From: CAZHGD01 sp964531735
GTDB taxonomy: Bacteria > Armatimonadota > UBA10988
DNA: 13,801 bases
Assembly: GCA_964531735.1 (NCBI GenBank)
Contig: CAZHGD010000196.1
Span: 1-13,801 of the forward strand
Direction: 5' to 3'
Part shown: positions 6,809-13,797 of the stretch, piece by piece
Numbering within the stretch: the stretch's first letter is position 1
Layout: each line of letters opens with the position of its first letter
Program-made: the position numbers and the translations under genes
Notes under the pieces: generated by a model
What the model was told of the DNA's origin: nothing
Database searches by the model: none
Seen by the model: the letters and a program-made list of their open reading frames with translations, nothing else

Positions 6809-8125
6809 TTAGCTCCTGCCGACCAGCCAGGTCAGCGCGCCCAGCAGGCACCCGAGCGGCGCGCCGCCGGTAGTCTGCGGCGCCTCGGGGTCGACGCAGT
6901 AGGCCACCGGTACCACATGGCGTTCGCCGTTGCCATGGCCCTCGATGACCAGTTGCGTGCGCACCTCGCCGGGCGGCGAGCGCCGCGGCACGTGGAGCAA
7001 CAGGTGCAGCGCGATATCGTTGCCGTGCTGGGTGGGGGCGAGGATGCGGAGCCGCTCGTCCTGACTGCTGGCCTCGCCGGACGGCACGAAGCCGGGCCGG
7101 CGGTCGCGGATCATCAGCGTCACGTCACGGTGGTGTCCCGGGGCGACGCGGCCGAGATCGAGGCTGTCCGGCTCGAGTTCGAGCCAACTGGCTTGCGGTC
7201 CGGTCCGCGGCGTGGCGTGCGGACCCGACAGCGCGGCCAGGAAGGCGTCGATGGAAGCGTGTCGGTCGTCTGGCGCGGTGCGCACGGCGCGGTCGAGGGC
7301 GGCGGCCAGGTGCGGCTCGAGGTCGGGTCGCAGTTCGGCCAGCCGGCGCGTCGACAGGACCTGATAGCCGGCCGGTGTGGTTGGGTCGAGGCCCGTCAGC
7401 GCGCGCCGGATGGTCATGCCCAACGCGTGCTGATCGCTGGCCGGTACCGGGCTCTCCTGCTCCACCGGGTCGGGCGGTGCGTAGCCGGTGGTGCCGAAGC
7501 GGCCGCTGCCCGTCAGCGGCACAGTGCCGTAGCCGCCCGGCTCACACGCCTCGCGGCAGAGCCCGAAGTCGATCAGCACCGCCGCCTGGTCTGCCTCGCG
7601 GATCAGGATGTTCTGCGGCTTCACATCGCGATGGACCAGGCCCTCGCGGTGCAGGTAGGCGAGGGCCTGGCCGATCTCGCCGGTCCAGCGCCAGAGCAGG
7701 TCGAGCGGCACCTGGGTGCCGTCGGCCAGGGCGCGCTGCAGGTGCTGCTCGAGCGTCATCCCGGCGACGTAGTCCATGACCAGGTAGTGGCGGGCCGTGA
7801 TGGTCAGGACCGCGTGGGCGGCCTTGCCGGCGCGGTAGCCGGCCGCGTCGATCCCGACCGGGGCTTCGACGTCGCGGGCATAGGCGTGGGGCACGTGGGG
7901 GTGGTCGAGGCGGGCCAGGCAGGCCGCTTCACGCCGGAAGAAGGCCAGCGCGTTGGCGACGGCCAGCTCGTCGCCGGCCACGTGCATCTCCTTGACCGCC
8001 CGCCAGGTCCCATCGTCAGCGCGACAGCGATAGACCGTGCCGTAGGCGCCGGCGCCCAGCTCGGCCTCGACGACCAATCCGTCGAGAACGGGCTCGCCAG
8101 GACGGTGACGCAACCGGCAGGTCAT
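6809..8125 (-). CDS. Ser/Thr protein kinase with C-terminal Ig-like domain
   Basis: 438 residues. The Hanks-type kinase domain spans about 15-300: glycine loop LGAGAYGTVY (23-32), Lys45 in WRAVK, catalytic HRDVKPQN (165-172, Asp167), DFG (186-188) and DQHALG (231-236). All key catalytic residues are present. The APE motif reads APPD, so Asp219 replaces the usual Glu. Residues about 313-411 look like an Ig-like beta-sandwich (LELEPDSLDLGRVAPG, 315-330), a common tail on bacterial signalling proteins. A short hydrophobic stretch near 421-435 could be a weak membrane anchor but is marginal. ATG 8125 overlaps the stop of the FHA gene as ATGA and has no clear ribosome site, so translation is probably coupled. 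It is the last gene of the phospho-signalling operon. Confidence 0.93.
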   Translation of the reverse strand: MTCRLRHRPGEPVLDGLVVEAELGAGAYGTVYRCRADDGTWRAVKEMHVAGDELAVANALAFFRREAACLARLDHPHVPHAYARDVEAPVGIDAAGYRAGKAAHAVLTITARHYLVMDYVAGMTLEQHLQRALADGTQVPLDLLWRWTGEIGQALAYLHREGLVHRDVKPQNILIREADQAAVLIDFGLCREACEPGGYGTVPLTGSGRFGTTGYAPPDPVEQESPVPASDQHALGMTIRRALTGLDPTTPAGYQVLSTRRLAELRPDLEPHLAAALDRAVRTAPDDRHASIDAFLAALSGPHATPRTGPQASWLELEPDSLDLGRVAPGHHRDVTLMIRDRRPGFVPSGEASSQDERLRILAPTQHGNDIALHLLLHVPRRSPPGEVRTQLVIEGHGNGERHVVPVAYCVDPEAPQTTGGAPLGCLLGALTWLVGRS

Positions 8126-8805
8126 GTGGCTTCGACCAGACGCATCAGCACCTTGCCGAACCGCACCGTGTCGCCGACGTTCAGCGGATAGGCCAGGTGG
8201 TCGGCGATCGGCCGGTTGTTCACGTAGGTGCGGTTGTGGCCGCCAAGGTGCGTGACGAACAGGAATGAGCCCTCGAAAGCCAGGCTGGCGTGTCGGCGGT
8301 GTACGTAGCCTTCGTCGAGGCCGGTCAGGTCAATGTCCGGGTAGATCTCGTCGGTGGCGTCTTCGCGCCCGACCAGCATGGTGTCGTTGTTCAGCAGGAA
8401 CTGCTTGCCCACCACCATGCCTTGTTCGACCACCAACTTGACCTTGCCCTTGCGCGGCCCGATGGCTGCGGCGGCCGGGCGCTCGGACGGCTGTACGGGC
8501 AGTTCCGGTGGTGGCGGCGGCACGCCCGGCAGTTCCACGCGGCGGGCCGGCTCGACCGGTCGCGGCGCCGGCGGCGGCTCGTCGGTCTCCGACAGGGCCG
8601 CGCCGCAGCTCTCGCAGACCAGGTACTCCGGCGGGTTGCCGCAACCGCACGCCGGGCACTCGACCAGTGGCGGCGTCGCGCCGGTGGCGGCGGCGGCCGG
8701 GCTCGCGACGGGCGGCAACTCGGTGGTGGCGGCCAGATCGGAGCCGCACCGCTCGCAGAACAGTGAGCCGGCGACGTTGGTCTGACCGCATTCCGAACAG
8801 CGCAT
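8122..8805 (-). CDS. Double zinc-ribbon FHA-domain protein
   Basis: 227 residues. Two zinc ribbons come first: Cys 3, 6, 17, 20, then Cys 50, 53, 64, 67. A Pro-rich linker (about 75-112) leads to an FHA domain at about 121-224. FHA domains read phosphothreonine. Here GR (146-147), RRH (170-172) and Asn196 are in place, but the phosphate-binding Ser of the usual SRRH motif is His169 (VHRRHA). ATG 8805 is chosen because the first zinc ribbon starts directly after it; a longer upstream frame overlaps the vWA gene and has no domain. It starts five bases after the vWA stop, with a weak GGGG upstream. The FHA domain is clearly related to the one in the kinase encoded at 11439-12755 (shared YP-acidic-hydrophobic-DL insert). 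Likely an adaptor between the kinases and a target. Confidence 0.93.
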   Translation of the reverse strand: MRCSECGQTNVAGSLFCERCGSDLAATTELPPVASPAAAATGATPPLVECPACGCGNPPEYLVCESCGAALSETDEPPPAPRPVEPARRVELPGVPPPPPELPVQPSERPAAAAIGPRKGKVKLVVEQGMVVGKQFLLNNDTMLVGREDATDEIYPDIDLTGLDEGYVHRRHASLAFEGSFLFVTHLGGHNRTYVNNRPIADHLAYPLNVGDTVRFGKVLMRLVEAT

Positions 8806-8810
8806 CGTGT

Positions 8811-10082
8811 CTACCCCAGTCTCTGGGTCGGGCGCGTGGCCTGGCTGGATCGCGCCAGGGCATCCCTTGAGATGCTCTCGCCCCGCGCCAAGGCCGCCTC
8901 CATCTCTTCCAGCACCTGCGTCGCGACGGTCTTGCCCAGCTTGCGCGTCAGTTGCTTCTTGCGGGCCAGCACGGCGGTCTGGCGCGCCGTGTCGCCGTGC
9001 TCGACCGCCTCTTCGAGTTGCCCTTCGAGCAAGGCGTCGAGGCATTCGGTGGCCAGGTGGACGACTTCCGGATTGCGTTGGGCCAGGGCCCGCTCGTGGT
9101 CGGTGTACTCCAGGACCACCTCGGCTTGCGTGCTGCGTGGCCGGCCCTCGTGGATCCAGGCGGCTTCGGCTTCCAGCAGGCGGAACCGCTCGGGCTGGGC
9201 GCCGGCGGGCGCGGTGGTGACCACTTCCAGCAGGAAGGCTTGCGGCAGATCGTCCTGGAAGCTGCCCAGCGGCACGGTGAACGTCCCATTGACCACGTCG
9301 GGCGTGTCGAACAGCTTCTTGTCGGGCGCGGCGCGCCACAGCCGGCGGAGCTGGCCGCCCAGGTGTCGCACGGTCAGGTTCACCTCGGCCAGCACGGTCC
9401 GTTGCAGTCGCTGGAACTCACCGGTGAACTGGGCCGGCAGGTCGGCCGGGTCGGGGCAGTAGAGGAACTGCCCGTTGCCGGCGTCGGCCAGGTTGCGTAA
9501 CAGCACGGGATCGTAGGCCTTGGCGTCGCCGAGGCCGATGGTGGTCAGCGAGACGCCGGCTTCGCGCTGTTCGCGATCGGCGCGCCGGAGGAACGGGCTG
9601 GTGTCCTCTTCCAGAAAGCCATCGCGGTTGGTGGGGTAGCCGTCCGACATGACCATCACGAAGCTGAGGCAGTCTGGTCCGGCGAGCCGACCGACCTCGA
9701 GGTAGACGGCGTCCAGGCCCCGCTCCAGCGCCGTGACGCCTTCGGCGCGCAGGCGCGCCATCTGGGCCGCGGCGGAGTCCCGGGTGGCGTCGACGCGGCC
9801 GGGGCCAGTGACCAGGAGGTGCGTCTGCGAGTTGAACGAGACCACCGCGATGTGGTCCTCGGGCTCCAGCGCGTCGATCAACGACAGGCAGGCCTGGCGA
9901 GCGCGGTCGAGCTTGGCGCCACTCATCGACTCGCTGCAATCGAGCAGCACGCCCAGATTGAGCGGCAGTCGCTGCCGGCGGCGCGGCGGCGTCAGCTCCA
10001 GCAAGGCAACCGTCAGGAACTCGCCGCTGAGCGGGCGGAAGGACTTGTCCAGCTCGGTGCGCAGCCGCAGCCCCTCAGCCAC
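8811..10082 (-). CDS. vWA-domain protein with intact MIDAS metal site
   Basis: 423 residues. A short beta-rich start (about 4-35) precedes a von Willebrand A domain at about 42-215. The metal-ion-dependent adhesion site is complete: DCSES (48-52), Thr117 in EGVTALE and Asp147 in VMSDG. Residues about 220-335 look beta-rich, and the C-terminus (about 336-423) is charged and helical. This plan resembles cytoplasmic YfbK/TerY-like vWA proteins, which act as metal-dependent scaffolds. No signal peptide is seen. The start is GTG (10082), with GGGAG seven bases upstream. It overlaps the phosphatase stop by eight bases. Being placed between phosphatase and FHA adaptor suggests that it assembles or is modified by the signalling set (inference). 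Confidence 0.94.
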   Translation of the reverse strand: MAEGLRLRTELDKSFRPLSGEFLTVALLELTPPRRRQRLPLNLGVLLDCSESMSGAKLDRARQACLSLIDALEPEDHIAVVSFNSQTHLLVTGPGRVDATRDSAAAQMARLRAEGVTALERGLDAVYLEVGRLAGPDCLSFVMVMSDGYPTNRDGFLEEDTSPFLRRADREQREAGVSLTTIGLGDAKAYDPVLLRNLADAGNGQFLYCPDPADLPAQFTGEFQRLQRTVLAEVNLTVRHLGGQLRRLWRAAPDKKLFDTPDVVNGTFTVPLGSFQDDLPQAFLLEVVTTAPAGAQPERFRLLEAEAAWIHEGRPRSTQAEVVLEYTDHERALAQRNPEVVHLATECLDALLEGQLEEAVEHGDTARQTAVLARKKQLTRKLGKTVATQVLEEMEAALARGESISRDALARSSQATRPTQRLG

Positions 10083-11442
10083 TCGCGGACTCCCGCACGG
10101 TGGCCACGACGGCGGTGACGTTGTCGGTCGAGCCGGCCGCGATGGCTCGCACGATCAGGCCCTCGGCCGCTGCCTGCAGGCTCGCGGCCGTGTTCAGCTC
10201 CTTCAGGATGGTCGCCTCGTCGATCACCTCCCAGACGCCGTCACAGCAGAGCACCACCCGGTCGCCCGGTTGCAGTAGGCGCAGGCCCACCTCGATACGG
10301 AGCGGCTGCTTCTGGCCCAGGCACTGGGTCAGGTAGTGCCCTTCGCCGGGTCCGCCACGGTCGTCGCGCGTCAGCCAGGTCAGCGTGCCGTTGCGGACCA
10401 ACCCGACGCGGCTATCGCCCACGCCGACGGTGAACAAGCGACGGCCGATGGCCCAGGCCAACGCCAGCGTGCAGCCCGGCGCCAGGTCCTCGCCGGGCTT
10501 GGCCAGGGCCGCGACCGTCTCGCTGGCCAACTGGACGGTCCGGCGCAGTGCCTCGGCCACGTGGTCGTTGGCGCGCCAGCCATCCGCGCCGCCGCGCAGC
10601 GTTTCGTCGGCCCGTTCGGTCAGTAGCGCTCCAGACAACGTCTGCAGGGCCAGGCGCGCGGCGGCGGCGCCGTTGCGGTGGCCGCCCATGCCGTCGGCCA
10701 GGGCGAGCAGTTCGGAGGTCTCCGACCAGCCCTCGGCGAGCAAGGACCAGCCGAGTCGCAGGGCCACATCCTCGTCTTCGCGCCGGTGCGGGCCGGTGTC
10801 CGAGGCCCAGCCCGAGTCGATCTGCACTTCCAGATCGGGCCGGGCCGCCCGGCAGGCCACAATCAGGTTGGCGGCGGCGCGCCGCGCCAGGATGGCATGG
10901 ACCTCGCTGCTCCAGAGCGTCTGCGAGCCCGAGAACTCGCGGGCCAGGCGCGACAGCACGGCGACCTCGTCCTCGCTGTCGCCGCGCAACAGGACCGGCC
11001 CCAGGTAGGTCAGCCCGGTGCTGGTCAAGGCCAGGTGGGTGGCCCGCAAGGGCGCGGGCGACGCATCGCGGACGCGCAGCTCATCCAGGATGCCGGACGC
11101 GGCCAGCACCATCGCCAGCAGTTCCTCGTCGCCGACGGGCCGCATGTCGGCCAACAGCGGACCGATGGCGACGTCGAGGACCAGCGCCTGGCAGGTCGCG
11201 GTGTCGAGGGCCGCGGCCAACGCCGGGATGGCCGAGCCCGGCGCCGGTGGCCGCCCCGGCAGCCGCAGGTCGTGCTCGCTGTCGACTGGCCGAGCCAGCA
11301 GCAGTTGTCGCCGCGGTCTGGCCTCGCCGGTGTTGAGGACGGCGTACAGGTGCCCGTACGGTGTCGCGGCCAGGTGCTCGCCGACCTCGTAGATCTCTTC
11401 AAGCACACTGCCCTCGACCAAAGGGGGATCGGTTGGGCTCAC
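10075..11442 (-). CDS. PP2C-type phosphatase fused to a degenerate kinase domain
   Basis: 455 residues. Residues about 205-450 are a PP2C/PPM Ser/Thr phosphatase: HRREDED (219-225), DGMGGH (250-255), GDSR (342-345), CDGVWE (400-405) and STDNVTAV (438-445), so the metal-binding Asp residues are present. Residues about 9-165 resemble the outline of a protein kinase (EEIYEVGEHLAATPYGHLY, 15-33, like a start-of-kinase glycine-loop region; THLALTSTGLTYLG, 135-148, where catalytic loop and DFG would lie). The VAIK lysine, HRD and DFG are all missing, so I read it as a pseudokinase. The start is GTG (11442), with GGAG seven bases upstream, overlapping the kinase stop as GTGA. It probably reverses phosphorylation by the two neighbouring kinases; the pseudokinase part may be a sensor or docking domain (inference). 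Confidence 0.92.
   Translation of the reverse strand: MSPTDPPLVEGSVLEEIYEVGEHLAATPYGHLYAVLNTGEARPRRQLLLARPVDSEHDLRLPGRPPAPGSAIPALAAALDTATCQALVLDVAIGPLLADMRPVGDEELLAMVLAASGILDELRVRDASPAPLRATHLALTSTGLTYLGPVLLRGDSEDEVAVLSRLAREFSGSQTLWSSEVHAILARRAAANLIVACRAARPDLEVQIDSGWASDTGPHRREDEDVALRLGWSLLAEGWSETSELLALADGMGGHRNGAAAARLALQTLSGALLTERADETLRGGADGWRANDHVAEALRRTVQLASETVAALAKPGEDLAPGCTLALAWAIGRRLFTVGVGDSRVGLVRNGTLTWLTRDDRGGPGEGHYLTQCLGQKQPLRIEVGLRLLQPGDRVVLCCDGVWEVIDEATILKELNTAASLQAAAEGLIVRAIAAGSTDNVTAVVATVRESASG
10090..10094 (-). promoter_or_regulatory. Ribosome binding site for the GTG start of the vWA gene
   Basis: GGGAG ends seven bases before GTG 10082 and lies inside the phosphatase gene. It supports a GTG start for the vWA gene, although that start overlaps the phosphatase stop by eight bases. 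Confidence 0.75.
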
Positions 11443-12755
11443 GTCGTCACTCCAATCGGCACGTCCAGGACCGGCTGGTGTACCACCGCGGCCACCAGAT
11501 CGGCGAGTTCGATACGGCTGCCCGGTGCCACGCTGACGGTTTGCTCGGGCGGCACCACCTGTCCATCCAGGCGCGTCTGGTTGACGGCGGCATGGGCGGT
11601 CAGCTCATAGGTGGCGCCGGCCCGCCGCAGCGTGGCATGGCGCCGCGACACATGGCGACCCGGATCATGGGGGGCCAAGTCGACCTCAGGATACCACTCG
11701 GTGGTCGGGTCGGCGCGGCCCAGCACCATCTGCGCGCGATCCAGGTAGAGGGTGGCCGCCGGCCGGTGCCGCGGCACCAGACGCAGGAAGGCGACCTGGT
11801 ACATGGCGCCGTCATAGCCGCAGTAGACCGCTGTCTCACGGGTTGGTTCGCGCCCGCAGAGCGGGCAACGGCAGGCCAGCAGTGGGTGCAGGTTGCCCGG
11901 CTGGTGACGCAGCGGCGGCTCGAACGGCGGCACGCCGGCGTCGGCCAGCGCCAGCCCGAGCGCGGCGGCGCTGGCGTGCCGCGCCTCGGGGGCCTGCTGC
12001 AGGGCGGTCAGCAAGGCCGCTCGGAGCCCGGCCGGCAGCGCTTCCTCGAAGCCGCGGAAGTCGGTGGGTGTCTGGCGCGCCGGCGGCACGGCGCCGGTAC
12101 ACAGCTCGTAGAGCACGGCGCCGAGGGTGTAGACGTCGGTGGCAAAAGTCAGCGCCTGGCCGCTGCCGTAGAGCTCCGGCGGCGCGTAACCTTCGGTGCC
12201 CAACCCGCAGGTGGCCGGTCGGGCGTCGGCGTTGAAGCGCGCGGTGCCGAAGTCGATCAGCTTGAGGCGGCGGGCGACGCCGTCCCACATGACGTTGTCG
12301 GGCTTCAGGTCGCGGTAGATGACCTGCCCTTCGAGTTGGTGCAGCGCCTCGATGGCCGCGCAGAGCTGGTGCCCGATGGCGATGGTGGTGCCGGCGTCGA
12401 ACGGCCGGCCGCGGCGGCGGAGCTGGTCGTCGAGAGCGGCGCGGAGGCTCAGGCCCTGCACATGTTCCATGACCAGGTGCAGGTCGCCGCCGTTCTCGAT
12501 CAGCTCGAACCCGCGCACCATGGCCGGCCCGGTGAAGCGGAGCAGGATGGCCGCTTCGCGCTCGAAGCACTGCCGCTGGTAGCTGATGTCGGCATCGGGC
12601 AGCGCCTGGTTCGGCTCGAACTGCTTGACCACGCGCCAGTGCCCGTCGGAGGCGCGCGCGCGGAAGGCGCAGCCGTAGGCACCGCGGCCGATGGGGGCCA
12701 CGATTTGATAGGTGTCGAGTTCACCCTCGAGCACATCGCCGGGCCGCAACAACAT
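11439..12755 (-). CDS. Ser/Thr protein kinase with zinc-ribbon-like linker and FHA domain
   Basis: 438 residues, first gene of the operon. ATG 12755 has GGGAG eight bases upstream. The earlier in-frame GTG 12821 and ATG 12812 lie in or before the promoter and cannot be used from it. The kinase domain is at about 15-280: IGRGAYGCAF (22-31), Lys44, YRDLKPDN (147-154, Asp149), DFG (168-170), APPE (191-194) and DVYTLG (207-212), all intact. A Cys cluster follows (Cys 295, 297, 300, 312) that resembles a zinc ribbon, but its fourth ligand is not in the usual place (YCGYDG). The FHA domain at about 335-425 is canonical: GR (346-347), SRRH (370-373) and Asn392. The FHA domain probably recruits threonine-phosphorylated partners, perhaps the kinase's own autophosphorylated form. 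No transmembrane segment is seen, so it is cytoplasmic. Confidence 0.95.
   Translation of the reverse strand: MLLRPGDVLEGELDTYQIVAPIGRGAYGCAFRARASDGHWRVVKQFEPNQALPDADISYQRQCFEREAAILLRFTGPAMVRGFELIENGGDLHLVMEHVQGLSLRAALDDQLRRRGRPFDAGTTIAIGHQLCAAIEALHQLEGQVIYRDLKPDNVMWDGVARRLKLIDFGTARFNADARPATCGLGTEGYAPPELYGSGQALTFATDVYTLGAVLYELCTGAVPPARQTPTDFRGFEEALPAGLRAALLTALQQAPEARHASAAALGLALADAGVPPFEPPLRHQPGNLHPLLACRCPLCGREPTRETAVYCGYDGAMYQVAFLRLVPRHRPAATLYLDRAQMVLGRADPTTEWYPEVDLAPHDPGRHVSRRHATLRRAGATYELTAHAAVNQTRLDGQVVPPEQTVSVAPGSRIELADLVAAVVHQPVLDVPIGVTT
11450..11453 (-). promoter_or_regulatory. Ribosome binding site for the GTG start of the PP2C gene
   Basis: GGAG lies seven bases before GTG 11442, inside the end of the upstream kinase gene. 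It supports the GTG start, which overlaps the kinase stop as GTGA. Confidence 0.75.
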
Positions 12756-12763
12756 CCACCGCA

Positions 12764-12768
12764 CTCCC
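12764..12768 (-). promoter_or_regulatory. Ribosome binding site that fixes the operon's first start codon
   Basis: GGGAG is followed by an eight-base spacer and ATG 12755. Neither upstream in-frame start (12812, 12821) lies within the transcript expected from the promoter at 12811-12840, so this site decides the start. Confidence 0.8.
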
Positions 12769-12790
12769 AGGCGAACCACCGCAATGAGGC

Positions 12791-12830
12791 GGCGCCTCGG
12801 CGCCGGCGCCATTCTAGCCACCGGCGCCGG
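12791..12830. promoter_or_regulatory. Phased GGCGCC palindromes over the operon promoter
   Basis: GGCGCC occurs at 12791-12796, 12799-12804, 12805-12810 and 12823-12828. The middle two form a 12-base palindrome over the expected transcription start, and the last sits in a 10-base palindrome (12821-12830) within the -10/-35 spacer. The palindrome centres are about 11 and 21 bases apart, close to one and two helical turns. This could be an operator for a dimeric regulator. High G+C makes such words common, so the claim is tentative. Confidence 0.35.
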
Positions 12831-12840
12831 CCAGCGTCAA
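12811..12840 (-). promoter_or_regulatory. Sigma70-type promoter of the phospho-signalling operon
   Basis: On the minus strand TTGACG (12840-12835) is followed by an 18-base spacer and TAGAAT (12816-12811). Each box matches the consensus at five of six positions. Transcription would start near 12804, leaving a leader of about 49 bases before ATG 12755. It is the only strong promoter I see for the nine minus-strand genes. Confidence 0.7.
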
Positions 12841-12878
12841 GGCGGCGCGCCGGCGGACGATTGGCCCGAGCTGACCGG

Positions 12879-12907
12879 TTGACACGCGCCCGCCCGCCGA
12901 CTACGCT
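12879..12907 (+). promoter_or_regulatory. Sigma70-type promoter of the isomerase-like gene
   Basis: TTGACA (12879-12884) is an exact -35 box, followed by a 17-base spacer and TACGCT (12902-12907), which keeps the TA...T of the -10 box. Transcription would start near 12914, about 53 bases before ATG 12967. The two -35 boxes of the divergent promoters are 38 bases apart. Confidence 0.6.
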
Positions 12908-12953
12908 CTCCTGCTGGTCAGCCTGCGGTGCGTCTGCGCTGGCCGGTCGAGAC

Positions 12954-12958
12954 AGGAG
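12954..12958 (+). promoter_or_regulatory. Ribosome binding site for the isomerase-like gene
   Basis: AGGAG with an eight-base spacer before ATG 12967. It rules out the longer frame beginning at 12928, which has no such site and adds a residue stretch unlike the family. Confidence 0.8.
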
Positions 12959-12966
12959 ATTCCACG

Positions 12967-13797
12967 ATGCAACCTTGGGAGATTGGTGTCTTCACGTCGG
13001 TCGACGCCGGCCTCGGCGCCGGGCTCGACGCGGTCCGCAAGCTCGGCGTGCCGACGGTGCAGATCCACGCTCCGCACCGCGAGACGCGCGGCCAGGCGGC
13101 GTCCATCAAAGAGCAGTTCGCGGCGGCCGGCATCCGCGTGACGGTGGTCTTCTGCGGCTTCCCCGGCGAGAGCTACGCCGACATCCCGACGGTCAAGGAG
13201 ACGGTCGGTCTGGTGCCCGAAGCGAGCTACGCCGAGCGCCTGGCGGAGACCAAGGAGATCGCCGACTTCACCCGCGCCATCGGCGTCGACGCCGTGGCCA
13301 TGCACATCGGCTTCGTGCCCGAGGACGACGACGACCCCATCTTCCAGCGCGTCGTGGCGGCCGCCCAGGAGGTCTGCGACTACTGCGCCCGGCTCGACCA
13401 GCGCTTCCACCTCGAGACCGGTCAGGAGACCGGTCCGGCCTTGCTGCACTTCTTCAAGGCGGTCAACCGCGACAACCTGGCCATCAACTTCGATCCGGCG
13501 AACATGATTCTCTACGGCTCGGGCGAGCCGATTGCCGCGCTCGAAATGGTCGGGCGCTACGTCAAGAGCTGCCACTGCAAGGACGCCAACTGGGCGGCCA
13601 AGCCGGGCGACGAGTGGGGCGTCGAGATGCCGCTGGGCCAGGGCCAGGTGGGCATCGAGAACTACCTGCGGACGCTCGACAAGGTGGGTTACCACGGTCC
13701 GTTGACCATCGAGCGCGAGATCTCCGGTGACCAGCAGTTGGCCGACATCGCGCAGGCGGTCAAGCTGCTGGAGGGCCTGCGCGCGCAGATCCTCTGA
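12967..13797 (+). CDS. Sugar phosphate isomerase/epimerase-like TIM-barrel protein
   Basis: 276 residues, the usual length for the xylose-isomerase-like TIM-barrel family (AP endonuclease family 2 fold). The four likely metal ligands are in place: Glu150 in HLETG, Asp176 in INFDPAN, His203 in SCHCKD and Glu249 in TIERE. AMHIGFVPED (111-120) is the usual strand with a conserved His. Members isomerise or epimerise sugars and sugar derivatives such as inosose or tagatose, and the exact substrate cannot be told from the sequence. There is no signal peptide, so it is cytoplasmic. It is transcribed away from the phospho-signalling operon and has its own promoter and ribosome site. The stop is four bases before the window end, so any downstream partner is not visible. 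Such genes are often very numerous in planctomycete-like genomes. Confidence 0.92.
   Translation: MQPWEIGVFTSVDAGLGAGLDAVRKLGVPTVQIHAPHRETRGQAASIKEQFAAAGIRVTVVFCGFPGESYADIPTVKETVGLVPEASYAERLAETKEIADFTRAIGVDAVAMHIGFVPEDDDDPIFQRVVAAAQEVCDYCARLDQRFHLETGQETGPALLHFFKAVNRDNLAINFDPANMILYGSGEPIAALEMVGRYVKSCHCKDANWAAKPGDEWGVEMPLGQGQVGIENYLRTLDKVGYHGPLTIEREISGDQQLADIAQAVKLLEGLRAQIL

Noticed and set aside
12901..13695. A 264-codon minus-strand frame antisense to the isomerase-like gene
   Set aside because: The plus strand carries the TIM-barrel metal ligands, a promoter and AGGAG; the antisense frame has none of these.
11361..13730. A 789-codon plus-strand frame crossing the first kinase gene and the isomerase gene
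   Set aside because: It is antisense to the kinase, passes through the divergent promoter region and is out of frame with the isomerase, with no recognisable domain.
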